Of a stretch of 64,000 bases of DNA, positions 1-8,327 are shown piece after piece. The stretch comes from Bradyrhizobium sp. SK17 (GTDB taxonomy: Bacteria; Pseudomonadota; Alphaproteobacteria; Rhizobiales; Xanthobacteraceae), in contig NZ_CP025113.1 in the NCBI RefSeq assembly GCF_002831585.1, positions 372,001 through 436,000 of the forward strand. The letters run 5' to 3'. Made by a program: the position numbers and the translations under genes. Positions within the stretch are counted from its first letter, which is position 1; the number at the start of each line of letters is the position of its first letter. The notes under the pieces were generated by a model, which made no database searches, was not told the origin of the DNA, and saw only the letters and a list, made by a program, of their open reading frames with translations.

Positions 1-681
1 GGTCGGGACCACGAGCCCGATCCGCCGCGACAAATGCCGGCTCGCGAGCTCGGCATCGAGCGGCGAGCGGTTGTCACCACGGCCGGAGACGAGAACATGA
101 GGATAGGCAAGCCATGTCTTGAGATTGAACGCCTTCGCAGCCGGATGCCGCGCCCGCATCGCCACGACGTAGTGCTCGACCATGACCTCCTGGCGATGGA
201 GGTCGTCTTCGGCCGGCGGAAACACCGAAACGGCGAGGTCGCTGCTGCCGTCGATCAACGCCACGCGCGCGGCGTCGGCGCCATGCCAGGGCTGGATCAC
301 CAGATCGATCCCGGGAGCCGAGCGTTGCAATTCCTGCTGCAACGGCGGGACGACGAGCAGGGCGGGGTAATCCGTCATGGAGATGCGCAAGACCTGGCGA
401 ATGTCGGCGAGCCGCACCTGCGGCGGATCGACCAGTTCGGTCAGACCCGCGAGCAGCGATTTCAACGGCGCGCGCAACGTCTCGGCCTTCGGCGTCAGAT
501 ACATCGTACCCCGGCCGCGCTCGAGCAGATCGTCGCGGAACAGCTCGCGGCAGCGTTGCAGGGCCGCCGACGTCGCCGGTTGCGACAGCCCGAGCCGGTC
601 GGCAGCGCGGCTGACATGGGCCTCGTCCAGCAAGGCGTCCAGGATCACGAGAAGGTTGAGGTCGAGCGACCGTAAATTCAT
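1..681 (-). CDS. LysR-family transcriptional regulator (C-terminus cut by window edge)
   Basis: Reading the minus strand from the ATG at 681 gives 227 codons with no stop before the left edge. The protein begins MNLRSLDLNLLVILDALL and continues with a winged helix-turn-helix (about residues 1-65, including SRAADRLGLSQPATSAAL), then the start of a LysR substrate-binding domain. The opening resembles the NodD/LinR-like subfamily of LysR proteins. It is divergent from the oxidoreductase at 772, with an inverted repeat in the shared 90-bp gap. By LysR convention it probably controls that gene and itself. The effector is unknown. Confidence 0.9.
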   Translation of the reverse strand, partial: MNLRSLDLNLLVILDALLDEAHVSRAADRLGLSQPATSAALQRCRELFRDDLLERGRGTMYLTPKAETLRAPLKSLLAGLTELVDPPQVRLADIRQVLRISMTDYPALLVVPPLQQELQRSAPGIDLVIQPWHGADAARVALIDGSSDLAVSVFPPAEDDLHRQEVMVEHYVVAMRARHPAAKAFNLKTWLAYPHVLVSGRGDNRSPLDAELASRHLSRRIGLVVPT

Positions 682-687
682 AGAACA

Positions 688-710
688 GATAATACAGTAG
701 ATTTATTATC
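688..710. promoter_or_regulatory. Inverted repeat, candidate LysR operator
   Basis: GATAATA, a 9-base spacer, then TATTATC form a perfect 7-bp dyad between the LysR start (681) and the oxidoreductase start (772). The position in a divergent gap and the AT-rich dyad fit a LysR autoregulatory/activation site. Binding is inferred, not shown. Confidence 0.5.
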
Positions 711-771
711 GATTGGAGTAATTTATGGGCCTGCCGCATGCTCGCTCCATCAACGCACAGGAGCCGACCAC

Positions 772-1347
772 ATGACCAAGACCCTCATTCTCGTCTTTCA
801 CCGCGATCTCTCGCAATCCAAGGCCAATGCCGCGCTGGCGGCCGCCGCGGCCAGCCTGCCCGGTGTCGAGGTCGTCGACATGCAGGCACTGTATCCCGGC
901 GACATCGACATGTTCCGGGACGGTGAGCGCGAAGCCACCCGGCTGCTCGCCGCCGACCGCATCGTGCTGCAGTTTCCGATCCAGTGGTACTCCACCCCGG
1001 CGCTGCTGAAGGCATGGCAGGACGCGGTCCTGACGCGGATGTTCTACGTCGCCTATGAGACGGAGGGCCGGTTGCTCGAAGGAACCCCGCTGATGGTGGC
1101 GGCGACCGCCGGCAACGTGCACGACGCCTATCGCACCGGCGGCCGCAACATGTTTCCGATGATGGACTTGCTTGCGCCGCTGCGCGCCACGGCGCATCGC
1201 TGCGGGCTGCCGTGGTCCGACCCCTTCATCATGTACGAATCGGACCGGCTTTCACAGCAGGCGCTCGAAGCCGCAACCGCAGACTATGTCACCAAGCTCG
1301 AAGACTGGATCGCATCCACGCCGGCTCCCCTCAAGCAGGCGGCATAG
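772..1347 (+). CDS. NAD(P)H-dependent oxidoreductase, flavodoxin-like fold (KefF/MdaB type)
   Basis: This 191-residue protein has the flavodoxin-like quinone reductase fold. The N-terminus (TLILVFHRDLSQSKANAAL) forms the FMN phosphate-binding region. QFPIQWYSTPALLKAW followed by an aromatic-rich stretch is the signature of the KefF/KefG/MdaB/NQO1 group. Such enzymes reduce quinones or other electrophiles with NAD(P)H in the cytoplasm. GGAG lies 8 bases before the ATG. The divergent LysR gene suggests induction by an electrophile or quinone. No K+ efflux antiporter is adjacent, so a Kef ancillary role is not supported. Confidence 0.88.
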   Translation: MTKTLILVFHRDLSQSKANAALAAAAASLPGVEVVDMQALYPGDIDMFRDGEREATRLLAADRIVLQFPIQWYSTPALLKAWQDAVLTRMFYVAYETEGRLLEGTPLMVAATAGNVHDAYRTGGRNMFPMMDLLAPLRATAHRCGLPWSDPFIMYESDRLSQQALEAATADYVTKLEDWIASTPAPLKQAA

Positions 1348-1751
1348 GCCGGCTGCTCAAGCCCGGCAGCGCGCCGCGGCGGCAATCCTCTCCAGAGATC
1401 GTCGCCGGGTCTCGCCCGGCCTGCGACCATCCTTGGCGGCGTTCGGTCTTTCGCGATCGCCGCCTCGAACGCACGCCGCAGCCGGGGATTGTCGATCTGC
1501 GCCTCGAAGCCCCGCAGCACCGCCTCAGCCTGTATGTGGCGTCCGGAGATCGCGTGGCACAGCTCCGCGGTCGTCCTGCGGAAGAAGCTGAATGAGACGT
1601 CGGCGGCGCCACTCAACCGATCGAGTTCGCCGGCCACCGCCAGCACGTGCATCCGGTCGGCGTCATCGAGCGTCACCGCGAAGCGCAGGACGGCGAGTTG
1701 CCAGGCGCAGAGCAGCCTGCCCTGCGGTTCGGTCGCTCCTGCACTGCGCAT
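1284..1751 (-). CDS. Hypothetical protein, converging on and overlapping the oxidoreductase gene
   Basis: A 155-residue frame starts at ATG 1751 after GGGGT. Its first two thirds look protein-like (WQLAVLRFAVTLDDADRMHV, SFSFFRRTTAELCHAI, AFEAAIAKDR). The last 50 residues turn proline/arginine-rich and run 64 bases into the 3' end of the gene at 772-1347, so the true end may have been lost by a frameshift near 1430. I recognise no domain. An in-frame ATG at 1853 is an alternative start. Real gene or decayed gene is unresolved. Confidence 0.45.
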   Translation of the reverse strand: MRSAGATEPQGRLLCAWQLAVLRFAVTLDDADRMHVLAVAGELDRLSGAADVSFSFFRRTTAELCHAISGRHIQAEAVLRGFEAQIDNPRLRRAFEAAIAKDRTPPRMVAGRARPGDDLWRGLPPRRAAGLEQPAYAACLRGAGVDAIQSSSLVT

Positions 1752-1896
1752 CAATCGAACACCCCACGCGCCGATCGATGGCGCGGCGGGACTATCCCTT
1801 TGCAGCAATAGGTTTTCGAGGGGAGGCTGCGGGCGATCGCATAGGATTCGCATAAGCGGCGCGCCGGCCGTTACTGGCCGGACGCGCACTGCATGC

Positions 1897-3753
1897 TCAA
1901 ATCCCCTCGAATTGCAGCCGCGCCAGCCGTGCATAGAGGCCGCCCGCGGCGACCAGTTCGGTGTGGGTGCCCTGCTCGACGATCCTGCCCTGGTCCATGA
2001 CCAGGATGCGGTCGCAGGACAGCACGGTCGCCAGGCGATGCGCGATGACGAGCGTGGTGCGGTGGCGCATCAATTCCTCCAGCGCTGTCTGCACCAGCGT
2101 CTCGCTCTCGGCGTCGAGCGCCGAGGTCGCTTCATCGAGCAGCAGCAGCGGTGCATCACGCAGGATCGCGCGCGCGATCGCGATGCGCTGGCGCTGGCCG
2201 CCGGACAGCGTCACGCCGCGCTCGCCGAGCTGGGCGTCGAAGCCGCCGGGCAGCCGGCGCAGGAATTCGGTGGCATGGGCGAGATCGGCGGCGCGCTCCA
2301 CTTCGGCATCGGTGGCATCGGGCCGACCGAACCGGATGTTCTCGCGGGCCGAGGCAGCAAACACCACCGAATCCTGCGGCACCAGCGCGATCCGCGCCCG
2401 CACCTCGGCCGGATCGGCCTGCCGGATCGGCACGCCGTCGAGCGAGATGGTGCCCGATTTCGGATCGTAGAAGCGCAGCAGCAGGTGGAACAGCGTGCTC
2501 TTGCCGGCGCCGGAGGGGCCGACGATCGCGACCTTCTCGCCTGAACCGACCTTCAGCGACACGCCGTCGACCGCGAGCGCATTGGGCCGGGTCGGATAGG
2601 CGAAGCTGACATCGTCGAAGCCGACATCGCCGCGCGCCGGCTGCGGCAGCGCCCGCGGCGAAGCCGGCGCCGCGATCTGCGGCTTGACGCGCAGGATCTC
2701 GAACAGCCGTTCGGCGGCGCCCGATGCGGCCGAGACCTCGCCCCAGACCTCGCTGAGCTGGCCGAGGCCGCTGGCGGCAAAGGCCGTGTAGAGAATGAAC
2801 TGGCCGAGCCGGCCCGGACTGATGGCGCCGACCAGCACGTCGTGCGAGCCGACCCAGAGGATCACGACGACACTGGCGAACACGATGAAGATCACGATCA
2901 GCGTCAGCACCGCGCGCGCCTTGGTCGAGCTGCGCGCGGCTTGATAGGCCTGCTCCACTTCGCCGGCGAAACGCGTCGTGGCGAGCCGCTCGCCGGTATA
3001 AGCCTGCACGGTGCGGATCGCGTTGACCAGCTCGGACGCATAGGCGCTGGCATCGGCCAGCGTGTCCTGGGCGGTGCGCGACAGCCGCCGCACCCAGCGG
3101 CCGAACGCGACCAGCGGGATCACGATGATCGGGATCGCAAGCAGCACGAAGCCCGAGAGCCGCGGGCTCGTGATCACCATCATCGCGGCGGCGCCGAAGA
3201 ACAGCATCAAATTGCGCAGCGCGATCGATACCGAGGCGCCGACCGCCGACTTGATCTGCGTGGTGTCGGCGGTGAGCCGCGACACCAGTTCGCCCGACCG
3301 CGCGGAATCGAAGAACGAGGGCGACAGCGAGATCAGATGCGCGAACACGTCGCGCCGGAGATCGGCGACGATGCGCTCGCCGATCGTCATCACGAGGTAG
3401 TAGCGCGAGGCGCTGGCACAGGCGAGCACCGCGACGACCGCGATCATCACGCTAAAATAGCTGTTGATCATCGCGATGCCTTCGGGCGTGAAGCCCATGT
3501 CGATCATCCGCCTGACCGCAACCGGCACGATCAGCGTGGTGATCGCCGCTGCTGTCAGCGAGATCAGCGCGAGGATCGCCCGTCCCTTGTAGCGCGCCAC
3601 ATAGGGCGCAAGCGCAAGCAGCGGCCGCAAGCGGGCACGGCTCTTCGCCGGCTCCGTGATCTGGCTCTCGATGAAGGCTTCCTCATCGAGCAACGCATCG
3701 CGCGGCGGCTCGGGGGCGCCGCGAGGGGTCTCAAGCTGTTCGGCTACACTCAT
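1897..3753 (-). CDS. ABC exporter, fused permease and ATPase (MsbA-like)
   Basis: This 618-residue protein has a type IV exporter architecture. About 75 N-terminal residues precede six membrane segments (about 75-370), followed by one ATPase domain (about 385-615). In the ATPase are Walker [10 protein letters not shown], signature LSGGQ, Walker [13 protein letters not shown] and the switch histidine in IAHRL. It would act as a homodimer in the inner membrane and export a lipid or hydrophobic substrate. A longer frame reaches 3888, but MSVAEQ at 3753 is the natural start. It is transcribed away from rpmE, and no partner gene indicates the substrate. Confidence 0.9.
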   Translation of the reverse strand: MSVAEQLETPRGAPEPPRDALLDEEAFIESQITEPAKSRARLRPLLALAPYVARYKGRAILALISLTAAAITTLIVPVAVRRMIDMGFTPEGIAMINSYFSVMIAVVAVLACASASRYYLVMTIGERIVADLRRDVFAHLISLSPSFFDSARSGELVSRLTADTTQIKSAVGASVSIALRNLMLFFGAAAMMVITSPRLSGFVLLAIPIIVIPLVAFGRWVRRLSRTAQDTLADASAYASELVNAIRTVQAYTGERLATTRFAGEVEQAYQAARSSTKARAVLTLIVIFIVFASVVVILWVGSHDVLVGAISPGRLGQFILYTAFAASGLGQLSEVWGEVSAASGAAERLFEILRVKPQIAAPASPRALPQPARGDVGFDDVSFAYPTRPNALAVDGVSLKVGSGEKVAIVGPSGAGKSTLFHLLLRFYDPKSGTISLDGVPIRQADPAEVRARIALVPQDSVVFAASARENIRFGRPDATDAEVERAADLAHATEFLRRLPGGFDAQLGERGVTLSGGQRQRIAIARAILRDAPLLLLDEATSALDAESETLVQTALEELMRHRTTLVIAHRLATVLSCDRILVMDQGRIVEQGTHTELVAAGGLYARLARLQFEGI

Positions 3754-3869
3754 TCTTCTTAGACCGGTTCTACCGCCCCCCACATAGGCCCGCCGACCCC
3801 CGGCTGGCAAATCCGCTGAAGCCCAATCCGGTGATGGGGTTGGCGCCCTTGCTTGAGGCCTTTCTTGGC

Positions 3870-3898
3870 TTGTTTTGGGGGGCTCCATGCGTTATAGA
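3870..3898 (+). promoter_or_regulatory. Predicted sigma-70-type promoter of rpmE
   Basis: TTGTTT at 3870-3875, a 17-base spacer and TATAGA at 3893-3898 lie about 60 bases before the rpmE start. Spacing and hexamers fit a housekeeping promoter. The transcription start is not shown. Confidence 0.5.
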
Positions 3899-3959
3899 GC
3901 CGGCCAAATCCCGTACCTGAATGTCTTGAGATGGGCGCCGGCGCGCCGAAGGAACTGTC

Positions 3960-4187
3960 ATGAAAGCCGATATTCATCCGAATTATCATACGATTAAGGT
4001 CGTCATGACCGACGGCACCGAGTACCTGACCCGCTCGACCTGGGGCAATGAAGGCGACACGCTGAACCTCGACATCGACCCCAAGTCGCACCCGGCCTGG
4101 ACCGGCGGCACCCAGCAGCTGATGGACCGCGGCGGCCGCGTCTCGCGCTTCCAGAAGAAGTTTTCGGGCTTCCTCAAGAAGGACTAA
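3960..4187 (+). CDS. rpmE: 50S ribosomal protein L31
   Basis: The 75-residue product begins [20 protein letters not shown] and contains [19 protein letters not shown], which identifies bacterial L31 of the large ribosomal subunit. The length is normal for alphaproteobacteria. The Cys residues of the zinc-binding form are absent, so this is the C-minus, zinc-independent type. GAAGGAA precedes the ATG. It is monocistronic: its own promoter lies upstream and an intrinsic terminator follows within 40 bases. Confidence 0.98.
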   Translation: MKADIHPNYHTIKVVMTDGTEYLTRSTWGNEGDTLNLDIDPKSHPAWTGGTQQLMDRGGRVSRFQKKFSGFLKKD

Positions 4188-4223
4188 AGTCCGCTTCGGG
4201 ATTCCCCTCGCTGTCGAATGCAG

Positions 4224-4255
4224 AACGCCTCCGTTTCGGGGGCGTTTTTGTTTTT
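4224..4255 (+). terminator. Intrinsic terminator after rpmE
   Basis: AACGCCTCCG and CGGGGGCGTT (4224-4233 and 4237-4246, one G-T pair) form a 10-bp stem with a TTT loop, followed by TTTTTGTTTTT. The position directly after rpmE fits. Confidence 0.88.
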
Positions 4256-4302
4256 GGGCGCTCCGGGAAGATTGGACGAGCGGACGCACACTCTCTCCGA
4301 GC

Positions 4303-4425
4303 CGTCGTCCCGGCGCAGGCCGGGACCCATACGCCGCGGCGGATGTTGGAGGCGGGACTCGTCATTCCAGCATCGCTCAACAATCGCGTTCGGTGGTTAT
4401 GGGTCCCGGCCTTCGCCGGGACGAC
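4303..4425. repeat. Inverted-REP pair element, copy 1
   Basis: CGTCGTCC-GG...CC-GGGACCCAT at 4303-4330 is mirrored by ATGGGTCCCGG...CCGGGACGAC at 4399-4425. Each arm is itself a palindrome. The same paired architecture recurs at 11595-11750, 20066-21228 (split by an IS), 31153-31284 and 32963-33083, always between genes. Confidence 0.85.
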
Positions 4426-4489
4426 ACCGAGAATGGTGCACGGTCGCGGGTCATACGTCCTCATTCTCGCGGCATCATCTGCCCGGAGT

Positions 4490-4950
4490 TTTGCTTTTCG
4501 TTCCGCCCTCCTCTCACAGAGGGCGCAGGGAAAGCCGGGTGCCGATCGCACCCATGGGCCCCGAGCAATGGGTAGAAAGCTCGGGGGTAGGACCACAGGT
4601 GTAACCGGAAACAACCCGGCTTTCCCTGCGCGATGGGTTACGGCTTACTTCGTGCTCTCCCCGGCGAGACTTGGCTTGTTTGTCACCGTCTTCGCAACGC
4701 GCACCGCGCAATCGGAAAAGACACCTGCCACTTGGGCGTCAGGACCACACGACTTCACCGTCCGCCTCACGCGCACTCGTCAGTCGCGCATTCGGCGTCC
4801 ACCGCATCTCGACCCGCGTTCGTGACGACCGCGAAGCGCCCCTCGATCGGATGAGACGGCCAGACCATACACTGAGTTGATCTACTGATAAACCGAAATA
4901 TTTTCATGGCGGGGGCTTGACGCATTTTTGCTGAGTTGCCCGTCGGGTTA
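4490..4950. repeat. Long structured intergenic element with an 18-bp perfect inverted repeat and nested hairpins
   Basis: This stretch has no convincing gene. GCGCAGGGAAAGCCGGGT at 4523-4540 is perfectly complementary to 4614-4631. Inside lie GGGTGC/GCACCC (4537-4542/4548-4553, competing with the outer stem) and CCGAGC/GCTCGG (4561-4566/4579-4584). GCCCTC/GAGGGC (4505-4510/4519-4524) precedes it. The frame through it (4343-4825) resembles small hypothetical ORFs that I recall recurring in Bradyrhizobium genomes, which suggests an interspersed repeat mis-read as protein. The 3' part ends in TTTGCTGAGTTGCCCGTCGGG-type sequence at about 4927-4948, also recalled as repetitive. RNA-level function is possible. 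Confidence 0.6.
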
Positions 4951-5008
4951 TCTTGTCGCACCTGCCGCCCCCAAGCGGGTCTGCCGTCCTCAGGCGGCGC
5001 ACACCCGA

Positions 5009-6727
5009 TCATTGGGACGACTTCGGATCGATCGAGATCCTGACGAATCGCAGCTCCTTGACGCGGCCATCATCGACCGACAAAGCATCGCACTTACCGT
5101 CGTCGGCGCAGACGAACTTCAGATTCCCTATCGGAAAACCCGTCGTGAAGGCATCAGTTCCCACGGGTTGCAGATCGAGATCTCCTCGCAGGTAGCGCAC
5201 TTTCAGCGCGTTCTCGCGAACGAACACGTCATAGATGACGCCGAGTTCCGCACTGTAGTAATGACCTTCGTATGCAGTGAGCCGATCCGCCGCAGGCTTG
5301 GTGATCGCTATGCGCCTCAGAGGAAGACTGGCGCCGTTCTGGTGCAGGATCGCGTGCTGCACCGTTCCTCCCGGCGTTACTTCATCGAAGACGACTTCGG
5401 CAGAGACGACCCTCAGTCGGAACGCGGTGTTGGAGACCGCGTACATCGGAAACGATGGCTGGCCGGTCGCGCGCGTGACGAGGTGATCATTGTCCTTGCT
5501 GAACGAAATGATGAATCCCGGCCTGAGTTCATAGTCGCCAACATAGGCATCGAGGAGCTTGGGGTCGACTGCAACTTCCGGCTTGTCGTCAAGCGCCTGC
5601 TTGTCAGAAGCGGGCTGCATCAGGTCCTTCAGATAGATGTCTGCGATCTCGAACGACAGTGCCGCTGGATTCAGATCTCCCGCGTTTGCGAGGATCACGA
5701 CCGAGAAATGCTGGTCCGGAAACCTGAGAATATTGGTCCGATAGGCGGCGTCGCCGCCCGAGTGCTCGACCGTCCTGAGCCCGCGATACTTTCCGATGAA
5801 CAGGCCGGACGCGTAGTTGATGTCCTTGCCGTTGTTGAGCTTGCCTTTCTGCTGCATCTCGGCGAGCAGCGCCGGGCCGCCGGCTTCGGCCGTGTAGAAG
5901 TTCTCGTCCCAGCGCGCCAGATCGCCGACCGTTGAAAACAGGCTCGAAGGCCCGACCGTCGAATAGCTCAGCGCGATGTACTGGTACTTGCCGTCCGGCC
6001 GTCGCGCGTAGGAATAGGCCCGGTCCTTGACGACGGTGCCGTATCTGTCCTGGAAGTGCGTGTTCGACATACCGAGAGGATCGAAGATGCGCTGCTTCGC
6101 GAACTCGGCCAGCGTCTTGCCGGACACTTGCTGCACGACCATCGCGAGCAGGGTGTAGCCGCTGTTGCTGTAGAGGAATTGATCGCCGGGCGCGAAGTTC
6201 AACCCGGTCTGTTGAAACAGCAGGCGCGCGACATCATCGTCCGTGATCTCGTCGTCAAGCCGCCACCCTGCGAGGGCCAGAAGATTCCACTGGTCGCGAA
6301 CGCCGCTCGTGTGATGAAGGAGCTGGCGGATCGTTATCACCTTGCCGAAATCGTGCAGCTTCGGAACATACTTGCGAACGTCATCATCCAGGGACAGCTT
6401 TCCGTCCTGGACGAGCAGGTAGATCGCGAAGGCGGTGAACTGCTTGGAGACCGATGCCAGGTGAAACACGGTTGCCGGCGTATTGCGGATGCCATACTCC
6501 AGATTGGCCGCGCCATAGCCTTGGCTGTAGATGATCTTGCCGTCTTGCAGGACGGCAACGACGGCACCGGGCGAGTTCGGTTCGGCCCATCGGACAAACA
6601 GCTGATCGACGGCGCGCTCGGCCGACGCTCGGTCTGGCGTTGCGGCGATCGGGGACTCCGATCGAGAGCCGGTGGCACCAAGCGCCGAAAGACACAGCGC
6701 CGCAACCGCAATAGTCCTGAAAAGCAT
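5009..6727 (-). CDS. Secreted serine hydrolase of the beta-lactamase/penicillin-binding (class C-like) superfamily
   Basis: The start at 6727 follows GGGAG and gives a clean signal peptide (MLFRTIAVAALCLSALGATG). The upstream frame start at 6766 has no good ribosome site. The catalytic SxxK is SVSK (residues 92-95), the YxN-type motif is YSN (about 184-186), and HSGGD supplies the third box. The enzyme domain covers about residues 35-375. The remaining ~190 residues form a beta-rich tail seen in many 550-600-residue serine hydrolases. The protein is periplasmic or outer-surface and probably acts as an esterase, peptidase or transpeptidase-like enzyme. Antibiotic resistance is not implied. No operon partners are seen. 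Confidence 0.88.
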   Translation of the reverse strand: MLFRTIAVAALCLSALGATGSRSESPIAATPDRASAERAVDQLFVRWAEPNSPGAVVAVLQDGKIIYSQGYGAANLEYGIRNTPATVFHLASVSKQFTAFAIYLLVQDGKLSLDDDVRKYVPKLHDFGKVITIRQLLHHTSGVRDQWNLLALAGWRLDDEITDDDVARLLFQQTGLNFAPGDQFLYSNSGYTLLAMVVQQVSGKTLAEFAKQRIFDPLGMSNTHFQDRYGTVVKDRAYSYARRPDGKYQYIALSYSTVGPSSLFSTVGDLARWDENFYTAEAGGPALLAEMQQKGKLNNGKDINYASGLFIGKYRGLRTVEHSGGDAAYRTNILRFPDQHFSVVILANAGDLNPAALSFEIADIYLKDLMQPASDKQALDDKPEVAVDPKLLDAYVGDYELRPGFIISFSKDNDHLVTRATGQPSFPMYAVSNTAFRLRVVSAEVVFDEVTPGGTVQHAILHQNGASLPLRRIAITKPAADRLTAYEGHYYSAELGVIYDVFVRENALKVRYLRGDLDLQPVGTDAFTTGFPIGNLKFVCADDGKCDALSVDDGRVKELRFVRISIDPKSSQ

Positions 6728-6825
6728 AACGACTCTCCCGGTCGATGCTGCGAAGCGTCGCGCCATGACCGTAACACAAAGGCAGTTGGGGTTGCCGTCC
6801 TCATCAAAAAGTGAGGCATCTGCCC

Positions 6826-7443
6826 CTAGCGATCCTGGAACGCCAGCCGCGCGCCGAGTGCGATCAGGATGCTGCCGCCGATCCGCTGCATGATCCGTTG
6901 CGATCGCCGGGAGCGTTGCAGCTTCGACATCACGGCGCTGGCAAAGACGACGCAGACGATATCGACCGCCGAGAAGGTCAGGTTGACGATGGTGCCGAGC
7001 AGGAACAGTTGGGCCCAGACCGGCAGACTCGCCGTCGCATCGACGAATTGCGGCAGGAACGCCAGGAAGAAGATCGCGGTCTTCGGATTGAGCACCTCGA
7101 CGACGATGCTTTGGGCGAAGGCGCGCTCGGCGGAGAGCGGCGCCAGCGTGGGACGCTTGGTGTTGTCTCGATCGCGAAACAGCGACAGGCCGAGCCAGAC
7201 CAGATAGGCCGCGCCGGCGAGCTTCATCGCGGTGAACAGCGGCGGTACCGCATGAAACAGCAGCGCGAGGCCGGCGGCCGCGGCGACGACATGGACGTAG
7301 CCGCCGAGATGCAGCCCAAGCGAGGCCATCAGCCCCGCGCGCCGGCCGCCCGCCAGGGTGCGGGCCGCAGCATAAAGCATCGCTGGCCCGGGGATCAGCG
7401 CGAAGGTGGCGGTCGTAATGGCGAAGGCAAGATACAATTCCAT
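6826..7443 (-). CDS. LysE/RhtB-family amino-acid exporter
   Basis: The 205-residue inner-membrane protein has six predicted hydrophobic segments. Its N-terminus contains the family motif around ALIPGPAMLYAAART (compare the PGP box of LysE/RhtB), followed by LNPKTAIFFLAFLPQFV in the middle. The family exports amino acids or small metabolites by proton-linked transport. The substrate cannot be read from sequence. It is a single gene on the minus strand, with a repeat element upstream at 7501-7579. Confidence 0.9.
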   Translation of the reverse strand: MELYLAFAITTATFALIPGPAMLYAAARTLAGGRRAGLMASLGLHLGGYVHVVAAAAGLALLFHAVPPLFTAMKLAGAAYLVWLGLSLFRDRDNTKRPTLAPLSAERAFAQSIVVEVLNPKTAIFFLAFLPQFVDATASLPVWAQLFLLGTIVNLTFSAVDIVCVVFASAVMSKLQRSRRSQRIMQRIGGSILIALGARLAFQDR

Positions 7444-7500
7444 GTGAGGTTCAATCTCCGGACGATAAGGGGCTGATCGGCCGCTACTCCCCAGCAGCCG

Positions 7501-7579
7501 TCATTGCAAGCGAAGCAATCCATCTGCCCGCGTCTACCAAGGGATGGATTGCTTCGTCGCTATCGCTCCTCGCAATGAC
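7501..7579. repeat. Inverted CATTGCGAG-type intergenic repeat, copy 1
   Basis: TCATTGCAAGCGAAGCAATC at the left is mirrored by GGATTGCTTCG...CTCCTCGCAATGA at the right. The arms fold into a long imperfect hairpin. A second copy lies at 27692-27827. The type is, from memory, common in Bradyrhizobium intergenic DNA. Confidence 0.75.
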
Positions 7580-7591
7580 AGGCTGCGAGCC

Positions 7592-8218
7592 TCAATTCGC
7601 CGGGATCATCGCCGCGACCTCATGATCGACGGGGTTGTCGCTTTCGCCGAGTCCGGCGATGACGCCGGCGCGATCCTCCTGCTTGCGGTTCTGGCTCATC
7701 TTCTTCTTGGCATCGATCCGGGTGATCGGCATCCGGAAGCCGACGATGCCGCGCAGTTGGGCCTTGATGAAATCATCCGGCGCGTCGCTGACCTGCCAGG
7801 CTTCCGCGCGCGGCTTCTCGTGCAGCTCGGTCAGCCGGGTGACGACATCGAGCAGGCGATCGGCATCTTCGAAGAATTCGGCCGCGCCGTAGGCGTGCAC
7901 GGCGACGTAATTCCAGGTCGGCACCACCTTGCCGTGCTCGGCCTTGGTCACATACCAGGACGGCGTCACATAGGCGTCGGGACCCATGAAGATCGCCATC
8001 GCCTCGCCGGTCGCAGGCAGCTTCCATTGCGGATTGGGCCGCGCGACGTGGCCATAGAGCGTGCCGTACTCGCCCTCGTGTGCGTTGAGGATCAGCGGCA
8101 GCGGCGTGCCGATCAGGCCGTCCGCGGTCGCGGTGACCAGCGTCGCGAGCCGTGAGGCCTGCATCGCGGCGTGGATCGGGCCGAGCTCATCCATCTTGAA
8201 ATGCGGCGGCAGGTACAT
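7592..8218 (-). CDS. FMN-binding negative transcriptional regulator, PaiB type
   Basis: The 208-residue product starts at MYLPPHFKM, the usual PaiB opening; the frame extends to 8302, but the family length supports 8218. The split-barrel flavin-binding fold is indicated by ATLVTATADGLIGTPLPLIL, GTLYGHVARPNPQW and VPTWNYVAVHAYG. PaiB proteins bind FMN/haem-like ligands and are described as repressors in Bacillus, although they lack an obvious HTH. It is divergent from a MocR regulator, a common genomic pairing. Direct DNA binding here is unproven. Confidence 0.85.
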   Translation of the reverse strand: MYLPPHFKMDELGPIHAAMQASRLATLVTATADGLIGTPLPLILNAHEGEYGTLYGHVARPNPQWKLPATGEAMAIFMGPDAYVTPSWYVTKAEHGKVVPTWNYVAVHAYGAAEFFEDADRLLDVVTRLTELHEKPRAEAWQVSDAPDDFIKAQLRGIVGFRMPITRIDAKKKMSQNRKQEDRAGVIAGLGESDNPVDHEVAAMIPAN

Positions 8219-8280
8219 CGCGAACCTCTTGCAGACCTCTTGGTCGTCCCCATCACTTGTTGCTCGCAGCATAGCGCCGA

Positions 8281-8327
8281 AGTGGTCTATGATAAGAGCC
8301 ACTTTCGATCATCTTAAATGGTCCACT
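8281..8327. promoter_or_regulatory. Repeated TGGTCYA motif before the MocR gene
   Basis: TGGTCTA (8283-8289) and TGGTCCA (8319-8325) are direct repeats 36 bases apart in the 109-bp divergent gap. AGTGG (8281-8285) is also mirrored by CCACT at 8299-8303 and 8323-8327. MocR/PdxR/GabR regulators typically bind direct repeats at such spacings, so this is a candidate operator. Confidence 0.4.

Noticed and set aside
4343..4825. 160-codon plus-strand frame across the structured element
   Set aside because: Composition is irregular, it crosses stems of the hairpin element, and it resembles hypothetical ORFs I recall arising from the same repeat; treated as non-coding.
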